This document shows positions 25,822-33,144 of a DNA stretch of 64,000 nucleotides, one piece after another (positions within the stretch are counted from its first letter, which is position 1; each line of letters starts with the position of its first letter). The DNA comes from T3Sed10-241 sp036796255 (GTDB lineage Bacteria > Bacteroidota > Bacteroidia > Flavobacteriales_D > Cryomorphaceae). The stretch lies in the NCBI GenBank assembly GCA_036796255.1, contig DAIRDH010000011.1:4539-68538 (forward strand), written 5' to 3'. A program made the translations under genes and the position numbers. The notes under the pieces were generated by a model. That model saw nothing but the letters and a program-made list of their open reading frames with translations, was not told the DNA's origin and ran no database searches.

Positions 25822-25885
25822 TACAATCATTGTACCATCTCAAAAATCGGGGTCAAAACACACAACTTGACACTTTTCATGTCAA
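25822..25885 (-). promoter_or_regulatory. Two dyads upstream of dnaK
   Basis: TACAAT-C-ATTGTA (25822-25834) is a 13-base palindrome 43 bases before the dnaK ATG, with partial extension to GG/CC. TTGACA-N7-TGTCAA (25867-25885) lies further upstream. Neither is a CIRCE element. One or both could be heat-shock operators; the regulator is unknown. Confidence 0.4.
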
Positions 25886-25907
25886 AAACAATGACAAAAC
25901 GACAGGA

Positions 25908-27011
25908 TTAAGGACAGCCGCTTGCTGACTGGTCGCAGGTGAAGGCGGTACCGGTCCAGTATCCACAATAGCAAGGACCGGTTGACACTTCGTTGTTGGT
26001 CAAAAAGATCATGGTGGTTTCTTCAAGGAATACTGCGCGCTCCAGCTTGTTGGTGGTGCCCAGGATGCCAATGGCCCCATTGTCCAAATTAGTATAGCTG
26101 TTGAATACCGGGATAAACTGGCTTACAGGGTTGATTACGTTGAGGTAGGTGTTCAATTCTCCGTTGGCTACAGTGAGTCTGTGCAAAAGATATCTAATTC
26201 TGACCTTTTTTAAATTGGGTGTGTTTTGGAATTCGTTGCCCACAAATGTGAACCAGTTCAATGATTGAAAGGCAAAACTTCTCGTGCCGGTAAGCTGGCT
26301 TCCCTGGTTGAGGAAAGTGCCAAGAGGATAAACAAGCTCTTTGCGCGGGGTGATGGTGCCATCGTTGAGTTCTTCATCGTACACAAGGACAAGATCGCCC
26401 TGATATCGTGCTCCCGATTCGCGGGTCACATAGCTGAAAGGACCCGTTATGGGTGTGCCCTCAATTACAAAATTGCTTCTGGTTGTGTCAACGCTAAATA
26501 ATGGGTTGGTGATGTCGCCAGGACCCACGCGGGGGAAATTGGTTCGTGCGGTGTAGACTTCTCCGCGCACCGCTACACGAATTTCGTAGTTGATGTTGTC
26601 AATGCCATTGATCCTTTCTTGATCGTTGGAGAAAAGTGGCTCAGCAGTATAAAAGAACCTCACATTACCATCATAGAACACCCCCGGAGCTCGGGTGGGC
26701 AAGTCGATGGCTTGCAGCTGAAAAGAGTCGACCCTGTTGCTGCTATTGAGTTTAACCAACCATGCATCCACTTCACCATCTGCATATTCTACTGAATCCC
26801 TGATACCCGCATAAAGGCTGGCGTTTTCTGCTGACAGAAACGTCCTGTTGATGCGGAAAAACTGTGTATCGGCTACGGCATCGAGCACACCAACAATAAC
26901 TGGCGTCACTTTGTAAGGTGCGTTGAGGTCTACATCTGTATCGCAACTACTTGTAAATGCAGAAATGCAAAGGAGCAAAAATGCCGGGTAAATGGCGGTC
27001 TTTTGAATCAT
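25908..27011 (-). CDS. DUF4249-like lipoprotein
   Basis: A 367-residue lipoprotein (lipobox FTSSC, Cys near 23), then DTDVDLNAPYKVTPVIVGVLDAVADTQFFRINRTFL. This start resembles DUF4249-type outer-membrane-associated lipoproteins of Bacteroidota (CExxVDLxxPYxxxPVVxGxL). The rest is beta-rich, and the last 30 residues contain a Cys/Gly cluster (GPCYCGYWTGTAFTCDQ). The ATG at 27011 begins the signal peptide; upstream codons in frame are probably not used. Function unknown. Confidence 0.6.
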   Translation of the reverse strand: MIQKTAIYPAFLLLCISAFTSSCDTDVDLNAPYKVTPVIVGVLDAVADTQFFRINRTFLSAENASLYAGIRDSVEYADGEVDAWLVKLNSSNRVDSFQLQAIDLPTRAPGVFYDGNVRFFYTAEPLFSNDQERINGIDNINYEIRVAVRGEVYTARTNFPRVGPGDITNPLFSVDTTRSNFVIEGTPITGPFSYVTRESGARYQGDLVLVYDEELNDGTITPRKELVYPLGTFLNQGSQLTGTRSFAFQSLNWFTFVGNEFQNTPNLKKVRIRYLLHRLTVANGELNTYLNVINPVSQFIPVFNSYTNLDNGAIGILGTTNKLERAVFLEETTMIFLTNNEVSTGPCYCGYWTGTAFTCDQSASGCP

Positions 27012-27185
27012 GTGGATGAATTGTGCCGGCGAATTTACGACAATGCCAACGAATACGGCAGGGATATACAATCAGCTGGCCTGATTCCCTCTCAGTTTTG
27101 CCAGAAAACTTAAGGTGCCATAGTGTCTTCGATAGTTCACGAAGCGTTCAAGGTTTGATTCAGTGCGATTTGAAAACAAGCTTCA

Positions 27186-27213
27186 TTGGCTAGGCCAAAT
27201 TTGCTTAGTTTTG
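27186..27213 (+). promoter_or_regulatory. Promoter of panB
   Basis: TTG (27186-27188), a 17-base spacer and TAGTTTTG (27206-27213) form a good Bacteroidota -33/-7 pair, 20 bases before the panB ATG. Confidence 0.6.
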
Positions 27214-27232
27214 AATTCACGAAATAGTAAGA

Positions 27233-28051
27233 ATGTCAGTACACTTTAAGAATAAAAAACGTATCACCACCCAGACCCTTCAGGAAATGAAGCGCAATGG
27301 AGAGAAGATTGCCATGCTCACTTCCTATGATTTTTCCATGGCCCGAATTGTGGATGAGGCTGGAGTTGATGTGATTCTCGTGGGCGATTCCGCATCCAAT
27401 GTTATGGCGGGGCACGAAACCACGCTTCCTATCACCCTTGATCAAATGATTTACCACGCAGCATCGGTGGTGCGGGCGGTATCCAGAGCACTCGTTGTGG
27501 TCGACCTTCCTTTTGGTGCCTATCAGGGCAATAGCAAGGAGGCACTCACTTCTTCTATCCGCATCATGAAAGAGAGCGGAGCCCACGCCGTGAAGCTCGA
27601 AGGTGGCATGGAAATTCGCGAAAGCGTGGAGCGCATCCTGTCAGCAGGTATCCCGGTAATGGGCCACTTGGGTTTAACGCCACAAAGCATTTATAAATTC
27701 GGCACTTACACCGTAAGAGCAAAGGAAACCGATGAGGCTGAGAGGTTGATGTCTGACGCAAAAATGCTCGCTGAGGTGGGTTGCTTTAGTATTGTGCTCG
27801 AAAAAATTCCCGCAGCCCTCACTGAGCAGGTAAGCAAAGCCATCGACGTGCCTACCATAGGGATAGGAGCCGGTGCAGCCGCCGATGGGCAGGTGCTCGT
27901 TGCGCATGACATGCTGGGAATCACCCATGAGTTTAGCCCGCGCTTCCTGCGCAGGTATCTGCATTTATACGAAGACATCAAAAATGCGGTAGGACAATAC
28001 GTTCTCGACGTGCGCAGCCGTGATTTTCCCAACGACAAAGAGCAATATTAG
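27233..28051 (+). CDS. panB: 3-methyl-2-oxobutanoate hydroxymethyltransferase
   Basis: A 272-residue TIM-barrel enzyme of pantothenate (coenzyme A) synthesis. It transfers a hydroxymethyl group from methylenetetrahydrofolate to 2-oxoisovalerate to form ketopantoate. VGDSASNVMAGHETTLPITLDQM and VVDLPFGAYQ hold the metal-binding Asp residues; LEKIPAAL has the catalytic Glu; IGIGAGAAADGQVLVAHDMLG is a family signature. It forms an operon with the downstream pseudouridine synthase, whose GTG overlaps the TAG stop by one base. Confidence 0.97.
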   Translation: MSVHFKNKKRITTQTLQEMKRNGEKIAMLTSYDFSMARIVDEAGVDVILVGDSASNVMAGHETTLPITLDQMIYHAASVVRAVSRALVVVDLPFGAYQGNSKEALTSSIRIMKESGAHAVKLEGGMEIRESVERILSAGIPVMGHLGLTPQSIYKFGTYTVRAKETDEAERLMSDAKMLAEVGCFSIVLEKIPAALTEQVSKAIDVPTIGIGAGAAADGQVLVAHDMLGITHEFSPRFLRRYLHLYEDIKNAVGQYVLDVRSRDFPNDKEQY

Positions 28052-28752
28052 TGTCAAGAAGTACGCCCCAAAACCTTGAAGTACTTTTTGAAGACAACCA
28101 CATCATAGCGGTCAACAAGCGGCCGGGCGACATCGTGCAGGGTGACAAGACCGGCGACACGCCGCTCTCAGAAGTGGTAAAAGCTTATCTTAAGGAGAAG
28201 TACAATAAACCCGGAAATGTGTTTGCCGGCGTCGCCCACCGCATCGACAGGCCCGTAAGTGGAGTGGTGCTTTTCGCAAAAACGAGCAAGGCGCTCACCC
28301 GCCTCAACGCCATGTTTCAGCTCAAGCAAGTGGAGAAAACCTATTGGGCAGCCGTGGCGCCTGCACCCGATGGGGTGGAAGGGCACCTTGTTCATTTCCT
28401 GAAAAAGGACGAAGCCAAAAACAAATCAAGGCCGGTAAAGGACGGTCATCCCGGAGCGAAAAAGTCGGAATTGCGTTACAAAGTGCTGGCCCATGCCGAT
28501 CGCTATACCTTGCTTGAAGTGCATCCCATTACCGGAAGGCACCATCAAATTCGCTGTCAGCTCTCTGCTGCCGGTTTTCCCATTAAGGGCGATCTGAAGT
28601 ACGGCTCTCCCCGTTCCAATCCCGACGCGAGTATCCACCTGCATGCACGCAGCATCAATCTGCTGCATCCCGTAGCCAAAACCCAGCTTACTGTCGTGGC
28701 GCCGACACCCGATGATCCGGTTTGGAACCATTTTAGCCGTACCTTGTCATAA
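28051..28752 (+). CDS. RluA-family pseudouridine synthase
   Basis: A 233-residue enzyme without an S4 domain. HRIDRPVSGVVLFAKT contains the catalytic Asp at 66 (family HRLDxxTSG), and EVHPITGRHHQIRCQLSAAGFPIKGDLKYG is the second RluA motif. It isomerises uridine in rRNA or tRNA; the exact target cannot be told from sequence. The start is GTG, overlapping the panB stop. The next gene begins four bases after its stop. Confidence 0.92.
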   Translation: MSRSTPQNLEVLFEDNHIIAVNKRPGDIVQGDKTGDTPLSEVVKAYLKEKYNKPGNVFAGVAHRIDRPVSGVVLFAKTSKALTRLNAMFQLKQVEKTYWAAVAPAPDGVEGHLVHFLKKDEAKNKSRPVKDGHPGAKKSELRYKVLAHADRYTLLEVHPITGRHHQIRCQLSAAGFPIKGDLKYGSPRSNPDASIHLHARSINLLHPVAKTQLTVVAPTPDDPVWNHFSRTLS

Positions 28753-28756
28753 TAAT

Positions 28757-29347
28757 ATGTATTCGCGTTTCATCATTTTCTTGTGCTGCCTTTCGGCAAA
28801 TGCGGCCGCGCAACAGTTTCCCGATCACATTCTCGATGCACTTAATGCGCGTCAGAGTGGCAATGGCATTGAGCTTAGCTGGGTGATGAGTCGAGGCGTG
28901 GAGTGCCTGGGTATCGATGTGCAACGCTCAGTAAATGGTGAGGCCTTTGAGCGGGTATTTGCCATCGGTGGGGTGTGCGGCTCAGCAGAGCGTCCCGAGC
29001 CTTACCGATTTTTTGATGAGGCTTTAAAAGCATCTGGCCTTTACACCTACCAATTGTCTTTTGGAAGCATTGGCGAGGCAGAAGTTTCCTCCACTTTTCA
29101 GGTGGTATGGGAATCAGGGCTTTCTCTGCTGCCCACAGCCGGGGGTCACCAATTGCGTGTAGAAGGGGTTCAGGGTCAGTTCGATATTGCAGTATTCAAT
29201 CTCGAGGGCAGACGTGTTTTTCAGCAACAATCTGTTTTTCAGGCTGATTTCCTGTTGCCGACAGGCGCATGGCCCAAGGGCATATACATTGTTCATGTGA
29301 TGGCCGCTGAAGTAGCCATCCGGCAGAAGTTTGCAATAGTAGAGTGA
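28757..29347 (+). CDS. Short secreted protein with T9SS C-terminal domain
   Basis: A 196-residue protein with a signal peptide ending AAAQQ (about 19). The middle part (IELSWVMSRGVECLGIDVQRSVNGEAFERV...YRFFDEAL) resembles a fibronectin-like beta sandwich. The last 70 residues (FNLEGRRVFQQ...WPKGIYIVHVMAAEVAIRQKFAIVE) form a type A T9SS sorting domain, so the product is exported and probably anchored to the surface. No catalytic motif is visible. Confidence 0.7.
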   Translation: MYSRFIIFLCCLSANAAAQQFPDHILDALNARQSGNGIELSWVMSRGVECLGIDVQRSVNGEAFERVFAIGGVCGSAERPEPYRFFDEALKASGLYTYQLSFGSIGEAEVSSTFQVVWESGLSLLPTAGGHQLRVEGVQGQFDIAVFNLEGRRVFQQQSVFQADFLLPTGAWPKGIYIVHVMAAEVAIRQKFAIVE

Positions 29348-29416
29348 TTGTGCAGGCCGAAGATGCGCCTTGAACAGCGTTTTCACGCCATAATGACATG
29401 TAGCATAAACATTTAG

Positions 29417-29429
29417 TGCCAATTTGGCA
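29417..29429. promoter_or_regulatory. Palindrome upstream of the hsp20 sigma-54 promoter
   Basis: TGCCAA-T-TTGGCA is a perfect 13-base dyad about 70-80 bases before the predicted start site. That is the usual distance for an enhancer-binding-protein site. Confidence 0.4.
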
Positions 29430-29472
29430 TTAGGTTAAATGGGATTCTGTCCTTTTGTCTGAGAATTTGCAT

Positions 29473-29488
29473 TGGCATTTCAGTTGCT
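29473..29488 (+). promoter_or_regulatory. Sigma-54-type promoter of hsp20
   Basis: TGGCAT at 29473-29478 and TTGCT at 29484-29488 match the -24/-12 consensus TGGCACG-N4-TTGCW. There are exactly ten bases between the GG and GC dinucleotides. Transcription would begin near 29498, about 25 bases before the ATG. Confidence 0.55.
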
Positions 29489-29522
29489 TGTCAACCTGCA
29501 GAAACCTTTAAAACATTAAGTC

Positions 29523-29969
29523 ATGTCACTCATCAAATTAAACACACGCAATTCGGCTGTTAGCCCATTCGATGCACTCTTCAATGATTTCTTTGAAGGA
29601 GAATTCTTCCCCTCAACCAGAAACAATGCCCGCTTTGGCTCTGTGCCTGCCGCCAACATCAAGGAGTCTGAAAAAGATTTCCTTGTAGAAATAGCAGCGC
29701 CCGGAATGAAGAAAGAAGATTTCAAGCTCGAGCTCAATGAGGAGTTACTTAGTATTCGTGCCGAGCGCAAAGAGCAGCACGAAGAAAGCAAAGACCGCTA
29801 CACCAAGCGCGAATTCAATTATGCATCTTTTGTGCGCTCTTTCAGACTGCCAGAAGGTGTAGATGTTGAGAAGATTGCAGCGACCTACAATGACGGCATC
29901 TTGAGTATTGAGATTCCAAAGATGGAAGTTGCTCAAAAACAAAAAGTACGCGAGATCAGCATCAAGTAA
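29523..29969 (+). CDS. Hsp20 / alpha-crystallin small heat-shock protein
   Basis: A 148-residue ATP-independent holdase. The alpha-crystallin domain runs from about 40 to 138, with FLVEIAAPGMKKEDFKLELNEELLSIRAER, FVRSFRLPEGVDVEKIAATYNDGILSIEIPK, and an IEI-type C-terminal contact. It binds unfolding proteins ahead of DnaK. It has its own terminator, and its upstream region carries a sigma-54-like promoter, so its control probably differs from that of dnaK. Confidence 0.95.
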   Translation: MSLIKLNTRNSAVSPFDALFNDFFEGEFFPSTRNNARFGSVPAANIKESEKDFLVEIAAPGMKKEDFKLELNEELLSIRAERKEQHEESKDRYTKREFNYASFVRSFRLPEGVDVEKIAATYNDGILSIEIPKMEVAQKQKVREISIK

Positions 29970-29992
29970 TTCGATGGAATCGATGAAGCAGG

Positions 29993-30025
29993 GAAGAGGG
30001 GCGATTTTTTCACCCCTTTTCTTTT
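29993..30025 (+). terminator. Rho-independent terminator of hsp20
   Basis: GAAGAGGGG (29993-30001) pairs with CCCCTTTTC (30013-30021) with one G-U pair around an 11-base loop. The stem is itself followed by a T-rich stretch. Confidence 0.65.
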
Positions 30026-30113
30026 GCTCCAAACCCGCTGTAAATGAATTTTTTCATTTGGGGAGTTTGCGATAGCTTAAACAATTGGGTTACATTTATA
30101 CACTTGAGAGCAT

Positions 30114-31007
30114 ATGGACTATAAAGATTATTACAGTGTACTTGGCGTAGCAAAAGATGCGCCCCAGGCGGAAATCAAAAAGAAGTACCGCAAATTGGCA
30201 GTGAAGTACCATCCCGACAAAAACCCTGACAATCCAGAAGCCGAGAAGAAGTTTAAGGAACTCAGTGAGGCCTATGAGGTAATTGGCGACACTGAGAAGC
30301 GCAAGAAGTACGATGAGCTTGGCGCCAACTGGAAGCAGTACGAGCAGTTTCAAAATTCCGGTTACAGCGGTCAAAAGCAACGTTATCAATATGGTGGCGA
30401 CTTTGGTCAATCATTTAGCGGAGGTTTTTCGGATTTCTTCGATGCCTTCTTTGGCGGTGGCGGAGCGGGAGCAGCCGGCTTTGGCGGTGATCCTTTTGGC
30501 CGGCGTGGTCAGCCAGCGCCAACCACAAGAGCCGCGCTGGGTTTAAGTTTTGATGAGTCATTTCACGGTGTGGCCAAGGTTGTGGAGCTGCGCGGCGACA
30601 AAATACGCCTCAATATTAAGCCGGGTGCTTACACCGGGCAAAAGCTCAAGCTGAAAGGCAAAGGACAGGGCGGTGGCGATTTGATTATCGATATTGAAGT
30701 AAACAATCCTTACGGTTTCAAACGCGATGGTGCCCAACTCACAGCTGTGCTCAAAGTTGACCTTTACACCGCAGTGCTCGGCGGCAAGGTGAATTTAAAG
30801 ACACCGCATGGAGATGTTAAAGTACCCATAGCAAGGGGAACCCAGTCGGGCCGTAAGTTGCGTCTGCGCGGCAAGGGAATGCCGGTTTACGAGAAGCAGG
30901 GTACGTTTGGGGACATGATCGTAGAGATTGTGGTGGAGGTACCGACAAAACTGAGTGCCGAGCAGGAAAAACTTTTTGAGCAGCTGCGCAGTTTGCACCG
31001 GTCTTAA
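30114..31007 (+). CDS. CbpA-like DnaJ co-chaperone
   Basis: A 297-residue type II J-protein. The J domain has YHPDKNPDN with HPD at 33-35. It is followed by a Gly/Phe-rich linker (about 95-140, FSGGFSDFFDAFFGGGGAGAAGFGG) and the DnaJ C-terminal peptide-binding domains (KGKGQGGGDLIIDIEVN; DLYTAVLGGKVNLKTPHGDVKVPI). No CxxCxGxG zinc repeats are present, which separates it from DnaJ itself. It stimulates DnaK ATPase. The dyad AAATGAA-N4-TTCATTT lies at 30042-30059 in the upstream gap. Confidence 0.93.
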   Translation: MDYKDYYSVLGVAKDAPQAEIKKKYRKLAVKYHPDKNPDNPEAEKKFKELSEAYEVIGDTEKRKKYDELGANWKQYEQFQNSGYSGQKQRYQYGGDFGQSFSGGFSDFFDAFFGGGGAGAAGFGGDPFGRRGQPAPTTRAALGLSFDESFHGVAKVVELRGDKIRLNIKPGAYTGQKLKLKGKGQGGGDLIIDIEVNNPYGFKRDGAQLTAVLKVDLYTAVLGGKVNLKTPHGDVKVPIARGTQSGRKLRLRGKGMPVYEKQGTFGDMIVEIVVEVPTKLSAEQEKLFEQLRSLHRS

Positions 31008-31035
31008 CTGCACAAGATGCAGATCGTCAATTATT

Positions 31036-31797
31036 TTAGAGGGTAAAATAGAAGTCGTTACCCTTGTAATTCTGGTACTTCTCTTTGTCAAAAGTATAAT
31101 AGCGGGCGGGCTTGTGCGCCACGCCAATTTGCTTTTCGCTTAATGGGTCCAGAAAAGCCATTTTCATAATCTTCCTTCTAAAGTTGCGCTTGTCGAGGTC
31201 GGTGCCTAGAATCGCTTCGTATAGCTTTTGAAGCTGGCCAAGGGTGAATTTTTCCGGAAGGAGTTCAAAACCGAGTGGTTGATATTTGCTTTTGAACTTG
31301 AGTTCACGAAGGGCCGATTCAATGATTTCCAAATGGTCAAAGCCCAATGGTGGCAATTCATCGATATCATGCCAGAAAGCATCTTGGGCAAAACTACTGG
31401 CGTGAATTTCGTACTGGTCGGCCTTGATCAGTGAGTAATACGCCACCGTGATCACCCTGGCATCAGGCTGGGCGCGTATGCTCTTGAGCCACTCAAGGTC
31501 ATGCTCTTTGGTGAGCCGGTTGGGATTTCCAAACGAGCCAAATTGCTCGAGAAAAATGTTTTCCAGGCCCGTAAGCTCAAACAGTACGCGGCCAGCAGCG
31601 TCGTCGAGATCTTCATCCTCACGGATAAGGTTTCCCGGAAGGGCGTACACTTTTTCCTTTTCATTGCTTGATACCACCTGTCCTCTGTCGATAAGCAGCA
31701 CCTTGAGGCGATCGCCGTCAAAGCCAAAAATTACACAGTCAACAGATACGTTGGGGTTGAGTCGTGCTTCGGGAATTCGAGCTGTGAGCGTTGTCAA
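31036..31797 (-). CDS. NrtR-like NUDIX transcriptional regulator, degenerate Nudix box
   Basis: A 253-residue protein with an N-terminal Nudix fold and a C-terminal winged helix (about 180-253; LGQLQKLYEAILGTDLDKRNFRRKIMKM and HKPARYYTFDKEKY), the NrtR architecture. The Nudix box reads GNLIREDEDLDDAAGRVLFELTG. The catalytic REx2EE has become RVLFEL, so hydrolysis is unlikely and ligand sensing is expected. In Bacteroidota such regulators control sugar catabolism as well as NAD genes. The start is TTG; no ATG is in frame nearby. It faces pfkA, making it the best local candidate to control the glucan operon. Confidence 0.82.
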   Translation of the reverse strand: MTTLTARIPEARLNPNVSVDCVIFGFDGDRLKVLLIDRGQVVSSNEKEKVYALPGNLIREDEDLDDAAGRVLFELTGLENIFLEQFGSFGNPNRLTKEHDLEWLKSIRAQPDARVITVAYYSLIKADQYEIHASSFAQDAFWHDIDELPPLGFDHLEIIESALRELKFKSKYQPLGFELLPEKFTLGQLQKLYEAILGTDLDKRNFRRKIMKMAFLDPLSEKQIGVAHKPARYYTFDKEKYQNYKGNDFYFTL

Positions 31798-31858
31798 TAG
31801 ATTTAATATTTATGAGCTGAAAGGCTGCAAAATTATCATTTTTGGGTCATTTAAACCA

Positions 31859-31885
31859 TACTTAGTGTAAACTTGTGCCTAAGTA
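31859..31885. promoter_or_regulatory. Dyad TACTTAG-N13-CTAAGTA beside the NUDIX regulator
   Basis: Perfect seven-base arms sit 62 bases upstream of the regulator start. The left arm runs into TTAGTGT, a half-site of the GTGT-N7-ACAC family found at other glucan genes. It could be the autoregulatory site. Confidence 0.45.
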
Positions 31886-31994
31886 GGTAAAAGCGCCGCC
31901 ACAGTGGCTTGTCATTGAAATCCCTGTTATTCCATCCAGCAGGAATTGAACTGCAGGGGGATGCTCAAAAACTTTTTGGCATTAACTGCAAAAA

Positions 31995-32051
31995 GCCCTT
32001 TGGGCACTTCTCCTTTTTTACCTTTGCCAGCACACTGTGCTCTGTTTTTTT
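31995..32051 (+). terminator. Two terminator-like hairpins upstream of pfkA
   Basis: GCCC-TTT-GGGC (31995-32005) is followed by a T6 run at 32014-32019. AGCAC-ACT-GTGCT (32029-32041) is followed by a T8 run. Both point toward pfkA. If transcription starts upstream of them they would act as attenuators or end a short RNA. The stems are short, so this is tentative. Confidence 0.35.
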
Positions 32052-32099
32052 TGGATCAAGCCATGAAATTTGCCCGGTTGTTTTGTCCAATAGGTAGCT

Positions 32100-32118
32100 A
32101 AGTGTTAGTTTCACACTT
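32100..32118. promoter_or_regulatory. Glucan-regulon operator 1, upstream of pfkA
   Basis: AAGTGT-TAGTTTC-ACACTT: a six-base perfect dyad with a seven-base spacer, ending 18 bases before the pfkA GTG start. The same GTGT-N7-ACAC core occurs upstream of the sugar transporter, the alpha-amylase and susC. Confidence 0.6.
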
Positions 32119-32136
32119 TATTTGAAATCCCATTAC

Positions 32137-33126
32137 GTGACTGATAAACCTCACATCAAGAAAATAGCAGTATTCACCTCAGGTGGAGATGCCCCGGGCA
32201 TGAATGCTGCAGTGCGCGCAGTGGTGCGCTCATGCATCTATTATAACATTCAGGTAGCTGGGATTTTCCGGGGTTACCAAGGCCTTATTGAGGGCGATAT
32301 TGAAGAGCTCACTGCACGCTCTGTCAATCACATACTCCAGCGTGGGGGTACCATACTTAAATCGGCACGCAGCAAAGATTTCAGAGAGAAAGAAGGCCGC
32401 GAAAAGGCTTTCGAAAAGCTCAAAAGCAATGGGGTAGATGCGCTTGTGGCTATTGGAGGGGATGGTACATTTACAGGCGCCTATCACTTCAATCAGGAAT
32501 TTGGTTTTCCAATCATCGGGATTCCGGGCACCATTGATAATGATCTTGTAGGTACGGATTACACCGTCGGTTTTGATACGGCACTTAATACCGTAATCGA
32601 CGCTGTCGATAAGATTCGTGATACCGCCGCCTCGCACAACCGCCTCTTTTTTGTGGAAGTGATGGGTCGGGATGCTGGTTTTATTGCTGCCCATGCAGGA
32701 CTGGCCTCGGGAGCACTCGCCGTGATGATTCCAGAAAGGGAAATGACCATAGAGCAGCTTCTTGAAAGGCTCAGCGATGCCCGTCGCCACAACAAAACTT
32801 CAAGTATTGTAATCGTTGCGGAAGGCGGTAAAAGCGGCGACGCCACTGAAATAGCCAAGCAAGTGCAGGAGCGCATGCCTTATTACGAAACCAAAGTGAC
32901 CATACTGGGCCATATTCAGCGCGGTGGCAGCCCTTCCTGCTTTGACCGAAACCTGGCCAGCCGTCTTGGGGTGGCAGCTGTAGAGAGGCTTCTCGAAGGC
33001 AAGCGCGATGCCATGGTGGGTATGGTGCACGATAAGATTGTGCTCACACCATTTAAAAAAGCCATCGCCGACAAATACAACCTCAATACAGAGATTGTAA
33101 GAATATCCGACATTCTCTCCATCTAA
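32137..33126 (+). CDS. pfkA: ATP-dependent 6-phosphofructokinase
   Basis: A 329-residue enzyme that phosphorylates fructose-6-phosphate in glycolysis. IAVFTSGGDAPGMNAAVR and GGDGTFTGAYHF are the ATP-binding loops; GTIDNDLVGTDYTVGFDTALNTV carries the catalytic TIDxD; ILGHIQRGGSPSCFDR is a late family motif. A GTG at 32137 (MTDKPHIKK) was chosen; a TTG at 32122 would add five residues. It heads the glucan operon and lies directly behind an operator-like dyad. Confidence 0.95.
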   Translation: MTDKPHIKKIAVFTSGGDAPGMNAAVRAVVRSCIYYNIQVAGIFRGYQGLIEGDIEELTARSVNHILQRGGTILKSARSKDFREKEGREKAFEKLKSNGVDALVAIGGDGTFTGAYHFNQEFGFPIIGIPGTIDNDLVGTDYTVGFDTALNTVIDAVDKIRDTAASHNRLFFVEVMGRDAGFIAAHAGLASGALAVMIPEREMTIEQLLERLSDARRHNKTSSIVIVAEGGKSGDATEIAKQVQERMPYYETKVTILGHIQRGGSPSCFDRNLASRLGVAAVERLLEGKRDAMVGMVHDKIVLTPFKKAIADKYNLNTEIVRISDILSI

Positions 33127-33144
33127 TTAAATCCGACCTAAACC

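Larger units (their letters stand above)
31798..32136. other. Divergent intergenic region, regulator to pfkA operon
   Basis: A 339-base gene-free region. It holds a dyad near the regulator (31859-31885), two hairpins followed by T-runs (31995-32019 and 32029-32051), and the GTGT-N7-ACAC operator just before pfkA. A 62-codon frame inside it has no family signature and a poor start. The length and hairpins suggest a regulated leader for pfkA. Confidence 0.5.

Noticed and set aside
30042..30059. AAATGAA-N4-TTCATTT dyad before the CbpA-like gene as a heat-shock operator
   Set aside because: It is AT-only in the centre and just after the hsp20 terminator, and it does not resemble the dnaK or hsp20 dyads. 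Noted under the gene but not claimed as a site.
31909..32097. 62-codon frame in the pfkA leader
   Set aside because: No family similarity, rich in Phe/Ser from T-runs, and it overlaps terminator-like hairpins. Treated as noncoding leader.
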